Positions 35,201 through 47,200 of a stretch of DNA of 64,000 bases are shown here, piece after piece. Positions within the stretch are counted from its first letter, which is position 1. Each line of letters begins with the position of its first letter. The notes beneath the pieces are model-generated. The model was not told the DNA's origin and did not search any database. It saw only the letters and a list, made by a program, of their open reading frames with translations. The DNA comes from Mauremys mutica. Taxonomy: Eukaryota; Chordata; Testudines; Geoemydidae. The translations under genes and the position numbers were made by a program. The stretch lies in contig NC_059079.1 in assembly GCF_020497125.1 (NCBI RefSeq), positions 10,621,553 to 10,685,552 on the forward strand, read 5' to 3'.

Positions 35201-38200
35201 AACAAAACCTGAAGTCTCATGAAATTTGAACCTGGGCCCAGCTTCGAGCAAAGCTGGGACAACTTTACGGTTATGCCTTCAAAGCAGATGAAACTCTGCA
35301 GTTTAAATTGAGTTTTGTTTCAGTTTTTTGGAACTGAACTGAAACTTGGGGGCCTGAGATAATATGGACTGAAATTAAAAAGCTTTAAAAAGCTTTAAGT
35401 CAGCTAAGGTTGCCAATTTTCTAATCACACAACACCGAACATCCTAGCCCCACCCCTTCCCTGAGGCTCCGTCCCCCGCTCACTACATTCCCCCTCCCTC
35501 GGTGGCTCGCTCTCTCCCTCCCTCACTCGCTTTCACTGGGCTGGGGCAGGAGGTTGGGGTGTGGAAGGTGGTGAGGGCTCTAATTGGTGGTGCGGGCTCC
35601 AGGGTGGGATCAGAAACGATGGGCTCAGGGTGCAGGAGTGGGCTGCGGGTTGGGGCAGGGAGTTGGAGTGCAGGGGTGGTGGGCTCTGTCTGGGGGTGCG
35701 GGCTCTGGGGTGGGGCCAGGAGTGTGGGGTGCAGGAGGGGGTTCCGGGTTTGGGGACTCAGGGTAGGGCAGGAGGTTGGGGCAAGGCTTACCTCGGGTGG
35801 CTCCCCATCAGCGACGCAGCAGGGGGGGCTAAGGCAGGCTTCCTGCCTATCCTGACTCTTCGCTGCGCCCCAGAAGCAGCCAGCAGGTCCATCTCCTAGG
35901 TGGAGGCGTGTAGGCGGCTCTGCGCGCTGCTCTCACCCACAGGCACCGCCCCGCAGCTCCCATTGTCCACGGTTCCCAGCCAATGGGAGTGCAGAAGAGC
36001 TGGTGCTCGGGGCAGGGGAAGCACATGGAGCCCCATTCGGCCCCACCCCCGACTAGGAGCTGGACCTGCTGGCCGCTTCCAGGGCGCAGCTCAGAGCCAG
36101 GGAAGGTATGGACTAGCCTGCCTTAGCTCAGCAGTACTGCCGACTGGTCTTTTAACAACCCGATTGGTGGTGCTGACCAGAGCCACCAAGGTCCCTTTTC
36201 AACTGGGTGTTCCAGTCGAAAATCAGACACCCGGTCACCCTAAAGTCACCATAATATCCCTAGGGCAAAGAAATTTCATTCCCCACCAATAATCTCCCTA
36301 TGGTCTGAGAGATAGGTTAGAGATCAGGGTATGTTTCCTGTTCATTACCTGGGGGAACTGGCAGGTTTATTCCCCTGACAATGATAAGATGCATTTCCGT
36401 ACTGTTGAGTTCAGAAAATATCCTGGAGAGGGGGAGGGAAGAAGAGATACAAAACACAGGTTCAGTCCAGTGGCCTGGCATTTCCCAACCCACTGTAAGG
36501 CCAGGATTCCACTGCTGTAGTTCAGAGACATGACACTTGGCAAACATGAAGGGGAATGAGAATCCTGGAGAAAAGCCTATTTCTACATAAATCTCAACCC
36601 AAGAATTGGAGAGGAGAGGGAAGGCAAAGTGGAAACAGGCAATGGGGGAGGGGGAGAATAGCTCAGTGGTTTGAGCATTGGCCTGCTAAACCCAGGGTTG
36701 TGAGTTCAATCCTTGAGGAGGCCATTTGGGGATTGGTCCTGCTTTGAGCAGGGGGTTGGACTAGATGATCTCCTGAGGTCCCTTCCAACCCTAATAATCT
36801 ATGATTCTATGAAAGACATAAGTTTTTTGGTTCTGTATTGGATCTGGGTTACAGATAGCATTGTGAAGGATGCCAAAGACAGAATCCTCAAAGACATCAG
36901 TTCTAGGGGGGAAAAAAGGGTTAAAGCAGGGAGAGTTGGTGGAAGATGCAGCTGGATTTATCTTTGCAATAAAGAGACCTAAAATGAAAGTTGTGAAACA
37001 GCTACTTAATAAATCTGAAGAATCCTTAAAATTTTAGAAGTCTTTTCTTAGGAATGTGGAGCAGTTCTGAGACCCTACCTCTTGTTTGCCCTGATGGGAG
37101 TTAAAACCCTCTATCCCCTGTACATGGACTAAAAATTAGTATCCCATACCAGTCTGCCAATGACACCCTTTGACTTTTCGTACCTTATTATTTTAAAGGT
37201 TCTCTCCTCAAAGTGATGGCTGGGGGGATCCATCCCCTGGGCCTGTGCAAGTTGCAGAATCTCCAGGTCCTTTTTACATCCTTGTGCAAGTTTTTCAAAC
37301 CTGTAAAGCAGTGGTGGAGACCACCCAAGGACAGCACACAGTATTTCACTGGGTAGAAGACACAGACTGATTCACTCAGCTCCACCATCTCACACCACAA
37401 GTAAATCAGTGACCAACAGCCCACAAACACCAATCTCTTTTTGTACTGGAAAGCACGGCAGCCCCTGCTCTGGGTAGACCCAGGGAAGAAGTGACCACGT
37501 GACGTGATAAATACAGATGGTGGCAGCAGACTTACCGGCTTGTTTCAGTTATGTTTCCCAGATGCATGAACTGCCTGGAATACTGCAAACATTTCTATTA
37601 ACAGAAAAAATAAGTAACAATGATTATCCCATGATACATGTCTCTGAAGAAAGATTTCAGATTGAGGACCTGCATGTTACAGAGAAGGGAAAGGGAAAGG
37701 AAAAGGGAAGAGAAGAGATTACTCACGCTGTGCAGTAACTGAGATTCTTCGAGATGTGTCTCCTTATGGGTACTCCACTTGTAGGTGCAGCAGTGCCCCC
37801 TGCGCCCAGGATCAGAGATCATCAGTAGTGCCTATCGGACCGCACATGCGCATCTCCCTCTCTTGCACTGTGCGCAGGACATATATATAGCGCTGTGTGG
37901 TCTGATCGCCCCCAGTTCCTTCTCTGCCGCAGAGCTTATGTTTTCGGCTCTGGAGCAGAGGGCAGGAGGGTGGGTAGTGGAACTCCCATAGGGGGACACA
38001 TCTCAAAGAACCTCAGTTATTGCACAGAGTGAGTAACCTTCTCTTCTTCTGTGAGTGATGTACCTATGGGCGCTCCACTTGCAGGTGACTAAAAGCAGTG
38101 CCCCTAATTGGAGTGTGGCTGATGAACAGGCCTTGAGGTTTCCTATCTCTATCTGGACTATCAGAACGGGATTGGAATTGATAGCCTCTCTCTTGCACCA

Positions 38201-41200
38201 CACTGACCACCAAAGAATTTGGGATGGGGTGTGAAAATAAGAATTCCAAATCCTTCTCTGCAACATAGTATTTCCTGTTGCTGCATTTGTAGGTTGGAGG
38301 AATAGGCGCTGGGATCTGCCACAAAACCTTTGTGGGGGTTGAGAAGAGCCTCATTGATCGCAGTGCAATCTTGGGAGAAGAGGATGTGTGAAGTATATCC
38401 AGCAGTTTATGCTGCTGATCTTTAACTTCCTCCAGCAGGATCTGTAACGATTCTGCAACCCTGCAGAATAACTTCTGAAAGTGTCTGAAGTCGTCGTCAG
38501 ATGTGGGTGGTGAGGGCATGATAGCCTCATCAGGTGAAGATGAAAAACGTAAGGTTGGTGGAGCTTCCTTCTCCTCATATTTTTCCTTTTGTTCTTCCTG
38601 TTCAGTTGGTACCAGCTAGTTCAACCTCTTAAGGGTGAGAGACCGATGGAGAAGAGAGAAGTGTAGGTCTCTGTTCATACTCCCTGGTAGGGTTCACAAA
38701 CTGTGCCCTGTACACAGCCCAATGGTCATAATACGGACAGTTTGGTGGGAGTGTCACATATGGTTGCATCCATGGTGGCCACTGCCAGGCTTGAGGACCA
38801 GTGGGAGATTGTGTATAGTGAGGATAGGCAGTTACGAGTTGCCCTGTAGTCGAGGCAATAGAGCCCTCGCCTCTTCCTCATCACTAGGGAAGGGAGGTGC
38901 CATTCTTGGTGGAGAGGGAGGAGCGGTGTGAGTCTGGAGAGGAAGGTGGAAGTGGGGGAGGTCACACTGCATAAGAGGAAACTCAAGAGAAGACTCAAGT
39001 GTTACTTGGTGCCTAGAGTATTGTTGGTGCCAGAAACGGCATTGGTGCAGGGCCTTGGCTTGGTCCCCCTAGAGCTGGGAAATACTGCCAAGGGCCGTAG
39101 GTCTGCTCTGTTAAGACCATTTCTTTGATCATTTCTCAGACGAGCACTGGAGCTATGTCCCCTGTCAGATGAGGCTGAGGTAACAGACCTCGCTGGGGAC
39201 AGCGTTCTGGTGGGCTGTGCCTCAGACGGTGAGGAGGAAACCCGTTTCTTGATATCCAAATGAGCAAGGGATGACATTCTCTTCCGGGGACGGGGAGAGT
39301 GAGGATCAGCAGATGACCTGGCAGAGCATGAGGGCTGCTCTGGGGAAGAGTCTGGGCCCGGGTTCAATGCCAGCCAAAGCAAATTCTACAAAAGGAGGAG
39401 TTTCAATCTAATGTCCTGGTCCCTTCTGGTCCTGGGTGTCAGGCCAAGGGGACACTGTGGGAACACTTTTGCAGGACATGTCTGTGACATTACACCCCAC
39501 ATTCTTCATAGAAATCTTGTTATAATATGATTATGACATAACTAAAATATATTTTATGCAAGATGGGTCATGTGAGGTATCATTGAAAAGGTTATGATCT
39601 ACTACATGTGTTTATCCAAATTGTATGCATGCATCATTTCTGTATCTGACGTTAGGAGTATAGACTATAACTATTACAACTGTGTGTGTACTTAGGGGAA
39701 CGCCAACCAGACAGTAGGCAATCAGCCTGAATGAGCCATTTAAGATGGACAATAGAACTTTGAAGATACTAATCTCCCACCTTCCTGAGGAGCTTCCTGG
39801 GATGTTGCTTTGACACTTCAGGGTCATCTGATGATGTCACCTGGTACAGAATACTACCTTGGACACTGCTGGTATTTTTCCACTGGAAACAAAGGGTTCC
39901 TGCCTTATGTAAATTCTATTTAAGGCTGGGGTGTAGGGAAATCAGGACTCTTCTCCATTGCCTCCCTGTACAAAAAGGAAGATTGCTAAAAACACCTGAA
40001 GGGAAAGGCAGGGGCTGAGTCTGACAACAGAAATAACTGGAACTCCAAGCTAGAGAAACTCTGCAACCTGCCTAAAACAACATTTAGGGTGTGAAATTAC
40101 ATTTGTTACCTATTTCTTGAGTATATTCAGCTTAATTTGTGTGTTTTGTTTTATTTGCTCAGTAATCTGCTTTGTGCTGCTATTTGCTATCCTTTTTATC
40201 ACTTAAAATTTACCTTTTGTAGTTAATAAACTTATTTTCTGTTTATTACAAATCCCAGTTTGTACAATTCATATCTGGGGGAGCAAAAAGCTATGCATAT
40301 TTCTCTCCACACTGAGGGAAGGGGCAATTTTTATGAGCTTGCACTGTGCAGATCTCGCTATACAGCGCAAGTCAATATGATTTTGGGTTTACACTCCAAA
40401 GGAGGTGTGCACACGAGTGCTGAGTAAATCCCCAAGCTGAGTCTTTGCACACAGAGCTGATATCAATCTGTGTCTGCAGCTGGGTGTGGCCTTACCTGTG
40501 TGTGCGCTAGAGAAGGCTTGAGGGCTTGGCATAGCTCCGACAGGGTGAGGAAACCCAGGCTGGTGGAATGGATGGAACCAGTGGGACCCCAACACATCAG
40601 GTGGCACCCTGGACGGGGGGTTCAATCCATCACAGTGTCCCTCTCCCAGAGAGCGGATACACTGAGTGTGGCCATCTGTTATGGGGAAGGTGGCCCCGCA
40701 AGAAATGCACCTCTTAAACCCGGAGGATCTGGGCATAAGGGTGGAGGGAAAGGCTTCCCAGTCGAGAAGGGCAGGAAGCAGGGAAAAACAGAAACTCAAA
40801 CTATTAAAGAACTGTAAAGGTAAAGACAAAATAAATAATAATTAAAAAAAACTTTTTTTTTTTGATAGAAGAGGAAAGGAGAGGAAGAAGAAAAGATTTA
40901 AATTTTTTATTAAAGTTAATGTTTAAAATTAAATAGACACAAGTTAAGAGGGAAGGTACTGTACATCTGGGATCAGGCTTGAGTTATGAGGGATTACAGC
41001 TATCGGTTGCAAGGGTGAAGAGATGCATACATATCACCTAACCGGCACAGACCCAGATTGGGGTGCAAGAGTTTTTAAAGTGTCCGTGGATAAGTAGGCT
41101 CGGGTACTACACTGCTGCAAATTCCATCCCAGACCAGAAGCGGTAGAGAGGGAACTGGGGGCGGTCAGATTGCACAGCGATATATATCCACGCACAGCGC

Positions 41201-44200
41201 AATGGGGGGAGATTCGCGTACGTGCAATCCGATGGGCACTGCTGATGAATATTTCTGATCCCAGCCACAGGGGGCGCTGCCGCCACACCTACAAGTGGAG
41301 CACCCATAGGGACATCATTCAAACAACTCCTCCCAGTTTGTCCAAATCTCTACAGGTGACTCCACACACACCCCCCCCCCATTTAAAAAAAAAATACAAA
41401 ACCAAATATAGTGTTTACTTAATTTCCTCTGCCTGCTGTCACTTTTTCCTCTAATAGTTTTAGACTTGGCATTCACCCCAGGATTAGCTGTGCCCTAAGG
41501 ATTAAGGCTAATGTTTTCAAACTTGGGTGTCCAAAATTAGACACCTAAACCAATGGCCTGATTTGCAGCAGTGCACAGCACAAGGGCTCCCACTGACTTG
41601 AAATGGAAGTACCTCTGAAAACCAGGCCGTTGATTTAGGTGCCTAACTAGAAACATCATATTTGAAAATGCTGGCCAAACGGCTTATATAAAAATCAACA
41701 TTTTTAAACAGGAGCTGAAAATCCTACCGAAACAATGATGGGATCATGATCACAGCAGCAGCAAAAGCCAAAGAAACACTATAAATCATACAAAGCATTT
41801 CTTCCATCACTGGATTCTTAAATAATGATGCACTGAAAGGAAACGGTAGTTACCTCATGCTGGTCCTTTAGTAGTTTTATGAGCTGAGTGTACACCTCTT
41901 CTGCCTTCTGAGAGAGTTTGACATCCTCATGGTGTATGAAGATAAAGTCACTCTCGTCATCTGTAGGGGGTGATGGTAGCTGCACAATACCACACAACAT
42001 GGCACATCAGAGCTCCTTGCAGGAACACAGAAGCAGAACAAAAGCAGCAAGAGGGGATGGGAAAAGTGAGTGCAGACACTGGTAAAGGGATATGGCATAT
42101 CTCACTCTAGGTCACTGGTTCCAATCCATCTGTTAGTTGCCATCAAGTGATGACTGCCCATGCAATACGAGCTGGTGGTCTCAGCTCAGCTGTTAAGATT
42201 ACAGTTATTTGTCTCAAAGTGGCATCTCTGAGGCCAGGGAGCAAATGGGTCATGGAGCCTAAACTCCCCACTCCCCCACAGAGGTGGTTCCTCCAGCTCA
42301 GGATCAGGCACTTTTAGGCTATAGGGGAGGAGGAGGAAGAACAGCACTATGACTGGAGCTTGCACTGCCATTGCCTGTTCTGTAGCTATGTGGAAAACAT
42401 CAGTCTCTAGAGCTGTCAATCTGGCACCTTTCACCAGCACTGAATTCACATGAGAAACATTAAGTTTTAAAGCATTCTTAGATTTATGCAAGCAACAGGA
42501 CATTTGAGATGCCCAAGGAGCAAAGCAGAGCATTTTGTTTATAGTCTCTACTAACCTTGGAAATATCAACAGATTTGCCGCTTTTTGCCAGCTCAATCTT
42601 TGGGTCTAAGTTCTTTGCTGTCCTGAGATACAGCTTGGCTTGTTCAAGGTCATTCTGCTGCTTTGCTTTGATTGCAGCTTTCAAGTATTGCTTCTTCCTG
42701 TTCTCCAGAAATTCTAGCTGTTCACTTGCTGAAAAAGAACAGCTATATAAAACACTTATCTGACATAACCATGTCAATACACCATGTTCATTCTGTTTGA
42801 TTTATACTGTGGAAAGAGAGTCAAAGCCCAGGTACCAGCTGAAAACACTTGCCTGTGTGTTTGATATGCAATAGTCACACCATGGTTAGTTCACTTGTAT
42901 ACCAGTACAAAAATGGAAATTAGTATTATTTTTGTACTAGTATACAAGTGAACTAACCATGGTGTGACTATTGGTCCATCAAGGAATCCTAAAGCAATTT
43001 ACAAACCAACAAACTTTTATTTAAAGCACTACAATAAACCTGTGAGGTAGGTACAAATTATTGTCCCCATTTTACAGAAGGGGAAACAGAGGTTAAATGA
43101 CTCGTGCAAGGCTACTGAAGACCCGTGAAAGTCAGCTGCAGAACTGGATTTAAAACTTGAGCTGACTTCCCAGTTTCACGTTCTCTCTTCTAACACCACC
43201 TCATAATTGAATGATGTGTTATCTGTATATATGCACGCAACACACTGTATGCTTTCTTTATACACATACTTTTCTTCTCTCTCAATTTACCAGAGAAAGC
43301 AAACACATTGACCTCAATGATAAAAGAGCAATTACTTCATTGGAAGGCACACTGAGACAACCATCATAGCTCATCCCTCTTCCTGCCTTTTAATACTCCC
43401 CTGTTACTACTTCTTGAGTCACCTCTATCCCTGAACAGCTGGTACAGTTTTAAGACTCAGGAAGGATTGATTTACATCATTCGTGCACCATATCCTACTT
43501 TCTCCACACTTTTCTTGGCATAGAGGGTGTAGTGTAGTGGGTCGACTACCTCTGTTTCCCTAGAGTCTTATACTGTGCCCATCTATTGCAGTATCCAAAT
43601 GCAATTACACAAGCTATGCACTTGCAGGAGGTAGTTTTCTCACCAAATACATAGAGCAGGCTGATAGCACTATTAACAACAGAAAGAATATACTGACTGA
43701 CATTTAGTCCCATCTTCACAGTGGAGCTGGCAGCATCACTGTTGTGTGCAATTTGCCCAGTCATCCAAATCCAAACCAATCAGACAATGTTGCTTGCTCT
43801 GGTTTTAACTGAGCCAAAGCAGCCAGAACACAGTGTGCTCAGTGGGGTTTAGAGAAGGAAAAGGTATTTTCACGCAGGCTCTGCAGAGAGTGAACTGAGC
43901 AAAACCTTGCTGTCCCTCTGCACCCCCATCTTTCATAGTGGGTGCCTCTGTATTGCAGGCCTTAAATGAAGCTGCCTTTTCCAAGGGGGAGGGATAGCTC
44001 AGTGGTTTGAGCATTGGCCTGCTAAACCCAGGCTTGTGAGTTCAATCCTTGAGGAGGCCACTTAGGAATCTGGGGCATAAATCAGTACTTGGTCCTGCTA
44101 GTGAAGGCAGGGGGCTGGACTCAATGACCTTTCAAGGCCCCTTCCAGTTCTAGGAGATTGGTATATCTCCAATTATTATTATTATTATAAATGCATCATC

Positions 44201-47200
44201 CTGCCAGAGAAGAGACGAGACATACCTGCTCAGGGATACTCCAGCTTTGCAAAACTGCTGAAGGGCACTTTGGTATGGGAGCCTTAAGCCAGTTTATATA
44301 CACAGCAAGATGAGCATGGCATGGTATCACATCATCTCTGACATATGTGAAGTATGGGCAGCTGAGGGTGGCACTGTATGACTCTGAGGGCCACAATTGG
44401 CTTGTGCAGGGCACATGTTGGTTACCCTGATCTAGCTTTACCAAAGCAAGATACTGGCACCTCCTGCAGGGTGAATCTGTCCAGATTCCTGGTACTCTTT
44501 TTTTTTTTTTTTTTTTTTAACCATAGAACAATTAAAGCACTGAGGAGAGACTTGTGGGTAAGCGTTACGCAACAACCATCAGCTGGGCTGGAGAGACCAG
44601 GTATTATCTTAATATTTGAATGAAAGGGAGAGGAGCCTCAATTCCATAACCGACTAATTACATCTGCGGCACTCCATTTATACACAAATGATCATTAACA
44701 TCGCAGCAATAGCAGCAAAAATGGGGAAGCTAAATCTAATGCAGATTCACAGATTTTAAGGCTTGAGATACCATACATACTGATAATCTAGCCTGACCTG
44801 CATAACACACACCACAGAATTTCACTCAGAAGAGAGGATGGTGTGAGCTAGTCGCTATAGCATTCAGTAACACATCCTCACTCCCAAAAAGTTCTCCATT
44901 ACACAAATGGCCAGAGGGGCTCTGTGAAAGATGTGCTTTGCTTTGAAGAATTTTCCAAATGTAGAATGAGAAAAGAAGACTAAGCTTATGATTAAGGTTT
45001 AGCATTGGCAATCAAGAAGCCTGGATCCCATTCCCAGTAAGCCACAAGCTTACTGTGCAGCTCGGCATGTCAAACTTAGCCACTTTGCCTCTGGTTTCCC
45101 AACAGTAAAATGAATATTGTACAGGCAGGCATTTACTGACCTGACAGGAAGGTAATAAGGATTAATTCATTACCGTTTGTGAGCCACTTTGAGATTCTCA
45201 GATGGAAAGAAATAGAGAAATACTGTGCATTAGCCACTGTGTGACACACGATACTGCAATCAATCAGCCAGTTGTCTGGACTAACAAGCTCAACAAGCTT
45301 GTGTGAATTCATTTTGACTTCCGTAGTCAGCAGAGATGCCTCAGTTAAGCATTATGAATCAATAAATGTATTGCATCAGAATTAATGAACCCATCATCTT
45401 TCTAGTCACCCACTTTGCCTACTGGAAACAAAACTGCATAACTGATTAGGATCTGCCCCCCCAATATGGAGTGGTGCTCCTGCTGAAGTGAACCAGAGCC
45501 ACACATTCATGTCTACGGGCAATATTTTTTCCTAAAACTGTAAGAAAACATTAAGAATGTTTGGTCCAAATGGAACGGCATGTGGAATGGTGGGGGTGAC
45601 CATCTCTTCATCCTTACCAGCTAAAGGGAGATGGTCGTTCGATACAGCTTTGTCTGGTGCTGTTACAGGGGTGGATGGGGACGTAACTTTTTTCACATTC
45701 TCAGAAGAGTGCTCTTCCTGGGTTACAGCAGATGGCACCATAATTGGCTTAACAACTTGTGTTGGCTTCTCAGGCAGTTGAGCAGGCTTCTTGGCAACTG
45801 GGGCCTGCGTGGGAGGTTCGCTCTAGCATGGCAAAAGGAACTAAATGTTAAATGCATAAAAACTAATACAAGGCTCAGGCAACTCAAAACATTAATGGCA
45901 CAGTCCACTACATCAGACTTCTGCTGTTACACTGAGAGTAGCAAAAGACCCCAGACAGACACTAACTCAGTCTAAAAGTGATGTCATGCCAGGATTGGCT
46001 GCTTGCTTGGACAAGAAACAGATTAAACATGGTGCTAATTCAGAAGAGAGGCAAAGAAAGGCAGGAACAGAAAATTGTCAAGATATTTTTCACCATTTAA
46101 AATTGCACTCCACTTGAAAATATGAAACAAATTGGTCAGTAACAATCTGAGTGGAAAGAACCAACCCAAAATCTTATTGTAGGTGTACACTGCTAGACAG
46201 CATGTAAACCCCATATAAAATTCTGAGCCACCAGGAGGCAACTTTTGAGTGCTAAAGGGCTGTACAGGTGGAATAGCCACCACAGATGCAGTTGCTTTGA
46301 AGACAAAAACCCACATATAAACGGATACAGGGAAACAGATACAAGGAAAAAAGGCAAGCCAAATTATGGCCCTATAAATCCCTTTAAAACAATTCAAGGT
46401 CTTTTATGTAGGATGAACTCTTTGCAATTCTCACCTCATCAAAAGATCATCCCACCTTTACACTCCCAGCTGATTCTTACTGTCCACCCCCCGAGAGACC
46501 AGAATGCTGTACTCTTCCAGTTTCCAGAAGAAAGGTATTTTATTGCAGTACCTCACCCAGCTGGAAATCCAATAGCTTCTTCTCCACCCACAAGAAGATG
46601 TTTTTAAAAAAAATTATACATATTGGTAAGTAATTCAAATGTCCACCTCTTCATCTTCTTTCTCCTCCATGTTAGCCAGATGGCTGGCGCTTTCCAGCAT
46701 GGCAGCTATTGTACTGTCGCCATCTGTGGATGTCACACCAGGAATGGGGGGGAATCCTGAGAAGGAAGGAGGTATGGTTCAAAACAACCAAATAAAACAA
46801 ACCCTGAATTCTGTACCTTTTGCCCTTTCCAGGGATGTAAGTCTCTCTCTCTGTCATCATCCCTTCAGGATCAGTGCTTGGAAAAGCGTCACGGTTCCGA
46901 AAGTATTTATCATCATCCAACAGCAACCCCTCAGAAACTCTTTCCCACATAACTTTAGAAGTCAATGCCTCATGAATCACAAAAGGCAGAGACAAACGCT
47001 ATGCACTATTTGAAAACTGATATTCTCACTTTCGCAGTGGTATTACACATTCCTAACAATGATATTTCACTATTATTGGACTGTTAGACATGCACGTACA
47101 GATTTCATGGGGGAGGCCAGCGTTTCTCAAATTGGGGGTCCTGACCCAAAAGGAAGTTGAAGGGGGGATCACATGGTTATTTTAGGGGGGTCACGGTACT

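Larger units (their letters stand above)
37722..41337 (-). mobile_element. gag-only DIRS-like derivative, split by solo LTR
   Basis: The ends are inverted repeats: the plus sequence near 37741-37945 (cttcgagatgtgtctcctta, gtactccacttgtaggtgc) matches the reverse complement of about 41110-41320. Between them, on the minus strand, are pieces of a DIRS-type gag: a Cys-motif region at 40640-40829 (FKRCISCGATFPITDGHTQC), a basic Ser-rich part at 39002-39382 and a C-terminal part at 38064-38519 (IPPTYKCSNRKYYVAEKDLE). No reverse transcriptase, RNase H or recombinase is present. A solo LTR sits at 39483-40634. It fills a CC2D1B intron. Confidence 0.78.

Noticed and set aside
35502..36292. Several glycine- and alanine-rich open frames
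   Set aside because: They are translations of a GC-rich repeat with a G-rich minisatellite; several frames are open at once.
36655..36730. Possible tRNA gene (A and B boxes present)
   Set aside because: The tRNA-like head is followed by a SINE body and a CR1-type tail, and other copies exist in the window; it is a SINE.
39483..40634. Possible complete endogenous retrovirus
   Set aside because: Only one LTR is present, with a target duplication directly at both ends; no gag, pol or env interior.
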